A DNA stretch of 64,000 bases from assembly GCA_963691815.1 (NCBI GenBank), contig OY829655.1:13891779-13955778 (forward strand), given 5' to 3'. Position numbers and translations under genes: made by a program. Numbering within the stretch: the stretch's first letter is position 1; each line of letters begins with the position of its first letter. The notes beneath the pieces are model-generated. The model was given only the letters and a program-made list of their open reading frames with translations, did not search any database and was not told the origin of the DNA. Origin of the DNA: Echiichthys vipera (Eukaryota; Chordata; Actinopteri; Perciformes; Trachinidae). Positions 63,183-64,000 of this stretch are shown in pieces.

Positions 63183-64000
63183 AAAGCTGATGTTATGTGA
63201 AGGACAATAAACTGGGGCAAATCAGGGCAAGCACTGTACACACACTAGGGCATGGATCAACTCCCTGCTGTATCCATCAGGGATGTAATAACTGTTTCCT
63301 ACACCCTCCACACTCCAGAGATTAGCCAGGTCAGTAAGAATATTCAGGACAAACCAGAACACTGGCAAACACACACACACACACACACTGGAGGTTATGT
63401 TAATTTCACTGATATGAATGTGGAGAGACAGAACTTCACCACACACATAAACACATATTAATTAAGTTACATATTGATCACTTTGTTACCACAAACTGTG
63501 TGTGTTCAATAGACGGAGAGATAGAGGAGAAAGAAAGGATGAAGGAGGTTGAGAGCAGAGAAACAGAGAGGGAGATGGTTGGAACCAATTGAAAAGATGA
63601 CAGCATACTAGCACATTCCCACACTTACCATGCACACACACCAACAACAGACCTATTTGTCTTGTCCATCACCGAGACACTGATACCATTTTCACAAAGC
63701 CAAACTATTTGTGTGCATCTGTGTGTATATGCATGCATTGTGTTTGAAGATGGCACTGACCTCTTAATGCCCTCTCGCTTACCCAAACACAGACACAGAC
63801 ACACACTTACACACACATCCACATTCCACTTCCACTTCCAATTACACTCCTAGGAAACACACTGCACAACCTAACTGGCCTTAAACCCATTTGCCTCCAC
63901 TCATCCTTTACAGGACTATTGTGCTGCTTTGAATGCAACTGATAACCAGTCATGTAACACCAAGCACACAAACACATAAGCTGTCGCCATCTTGGTGATT

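Larger units (their letters stand above)
53514..64000 (-). other. epha3: epha3 intron 3, 3' part
   Basis: At least 10.5 kb upstream of exon 4. The large ephrin-binding exon (about 660 nt in vertebrates) would be conspicuous and is absent, so it lies further upstream. The stretch holds CA, TA, TC and TG tracts, three family A copies, one family B fragment and some unique blocks. Confidence 0.85.

Noticed and set aside
53514..64000. Ephrin-binding-domain exon (exon 3) or exons 1-2 of epha3
   Set aside because: No frame with the conserved ligand-binding-domain sequence exists on the minus strand here. A 660-nt exon would be obvious.

Overview
The window is vertebrate nuclear DNA, most likely from a ray-finned (percomorph-like) fish. 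The evidence is long introns with canonical GT-AG sites, more than 20 (CA/TG)n microsatellites, and fragments of fish-type LINE-2, tRNA-SINE, hAT and MITE-like repeats. There is no bacterial-type gene organisation.

The only gene I can support is on the minus strand: the 3' part of an EphA-family receptor tyrosine kinase, best matched to EphA3 (epha3). Fourteen exons run from 53513 down to 8187. They join to 2162 coding nt and 719 complete residues including the C-terminal end, with every splice phase consistent. In order they encode the Cys-rich/EGF-like region, FN3-1, FN3-2, the transmembrane helix, the juxtamembrane segment with its two regulatory tyrosines, the complete tyrosine kinase domain, the SAM domain and the C-terminal PDZ-ligand tail. 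The 5' exons (signal peptide, ephrin-binding domain) are not here and must lie beyond position 64000. Promoter and start codon are therefore absent.

Layout by increasing coordinate: 1-5400, repeat-rich 3' flank without a recognisable gene; about 5400-8186, probable 3' UTR; 8187-20465, SAM and kinase C-lobe exons with two 5.6-5.8 kb introns; 20466-30397, kinase N-lobe and catalytic-loop exons, with an hAT transposon relic in intron 13 and a LINE-2 tail just upstream of exon 12; 30398-38494, juxtamembrane, TM and second FN3 exons; 38495-53513, first FN3 and Cys-rich exons; 53514-64000, part of intron 3, which has repeats only.

Points of interest: an 8-residue Gly/Ser/Asn-rich expansion in FN3-1; a tandem NAGNAG acceptor at the TM exon; an intron 7 that could be retained to give a soluble ectodomain using a repeat-supplied poly(A) signal; a microsatellite acting as polypyrimidine tract; an hAT element with both ends and a probable target duplication; a dispersed MITE-like family with six copies; and paired TG/CA tracts able to form long hairpins. 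I found no evidence of a novel multi-gene system. Exon numbers follow the human EPHA3 layout as I know it, and orthology was judged by eye from remembered family sequences, not by a search.
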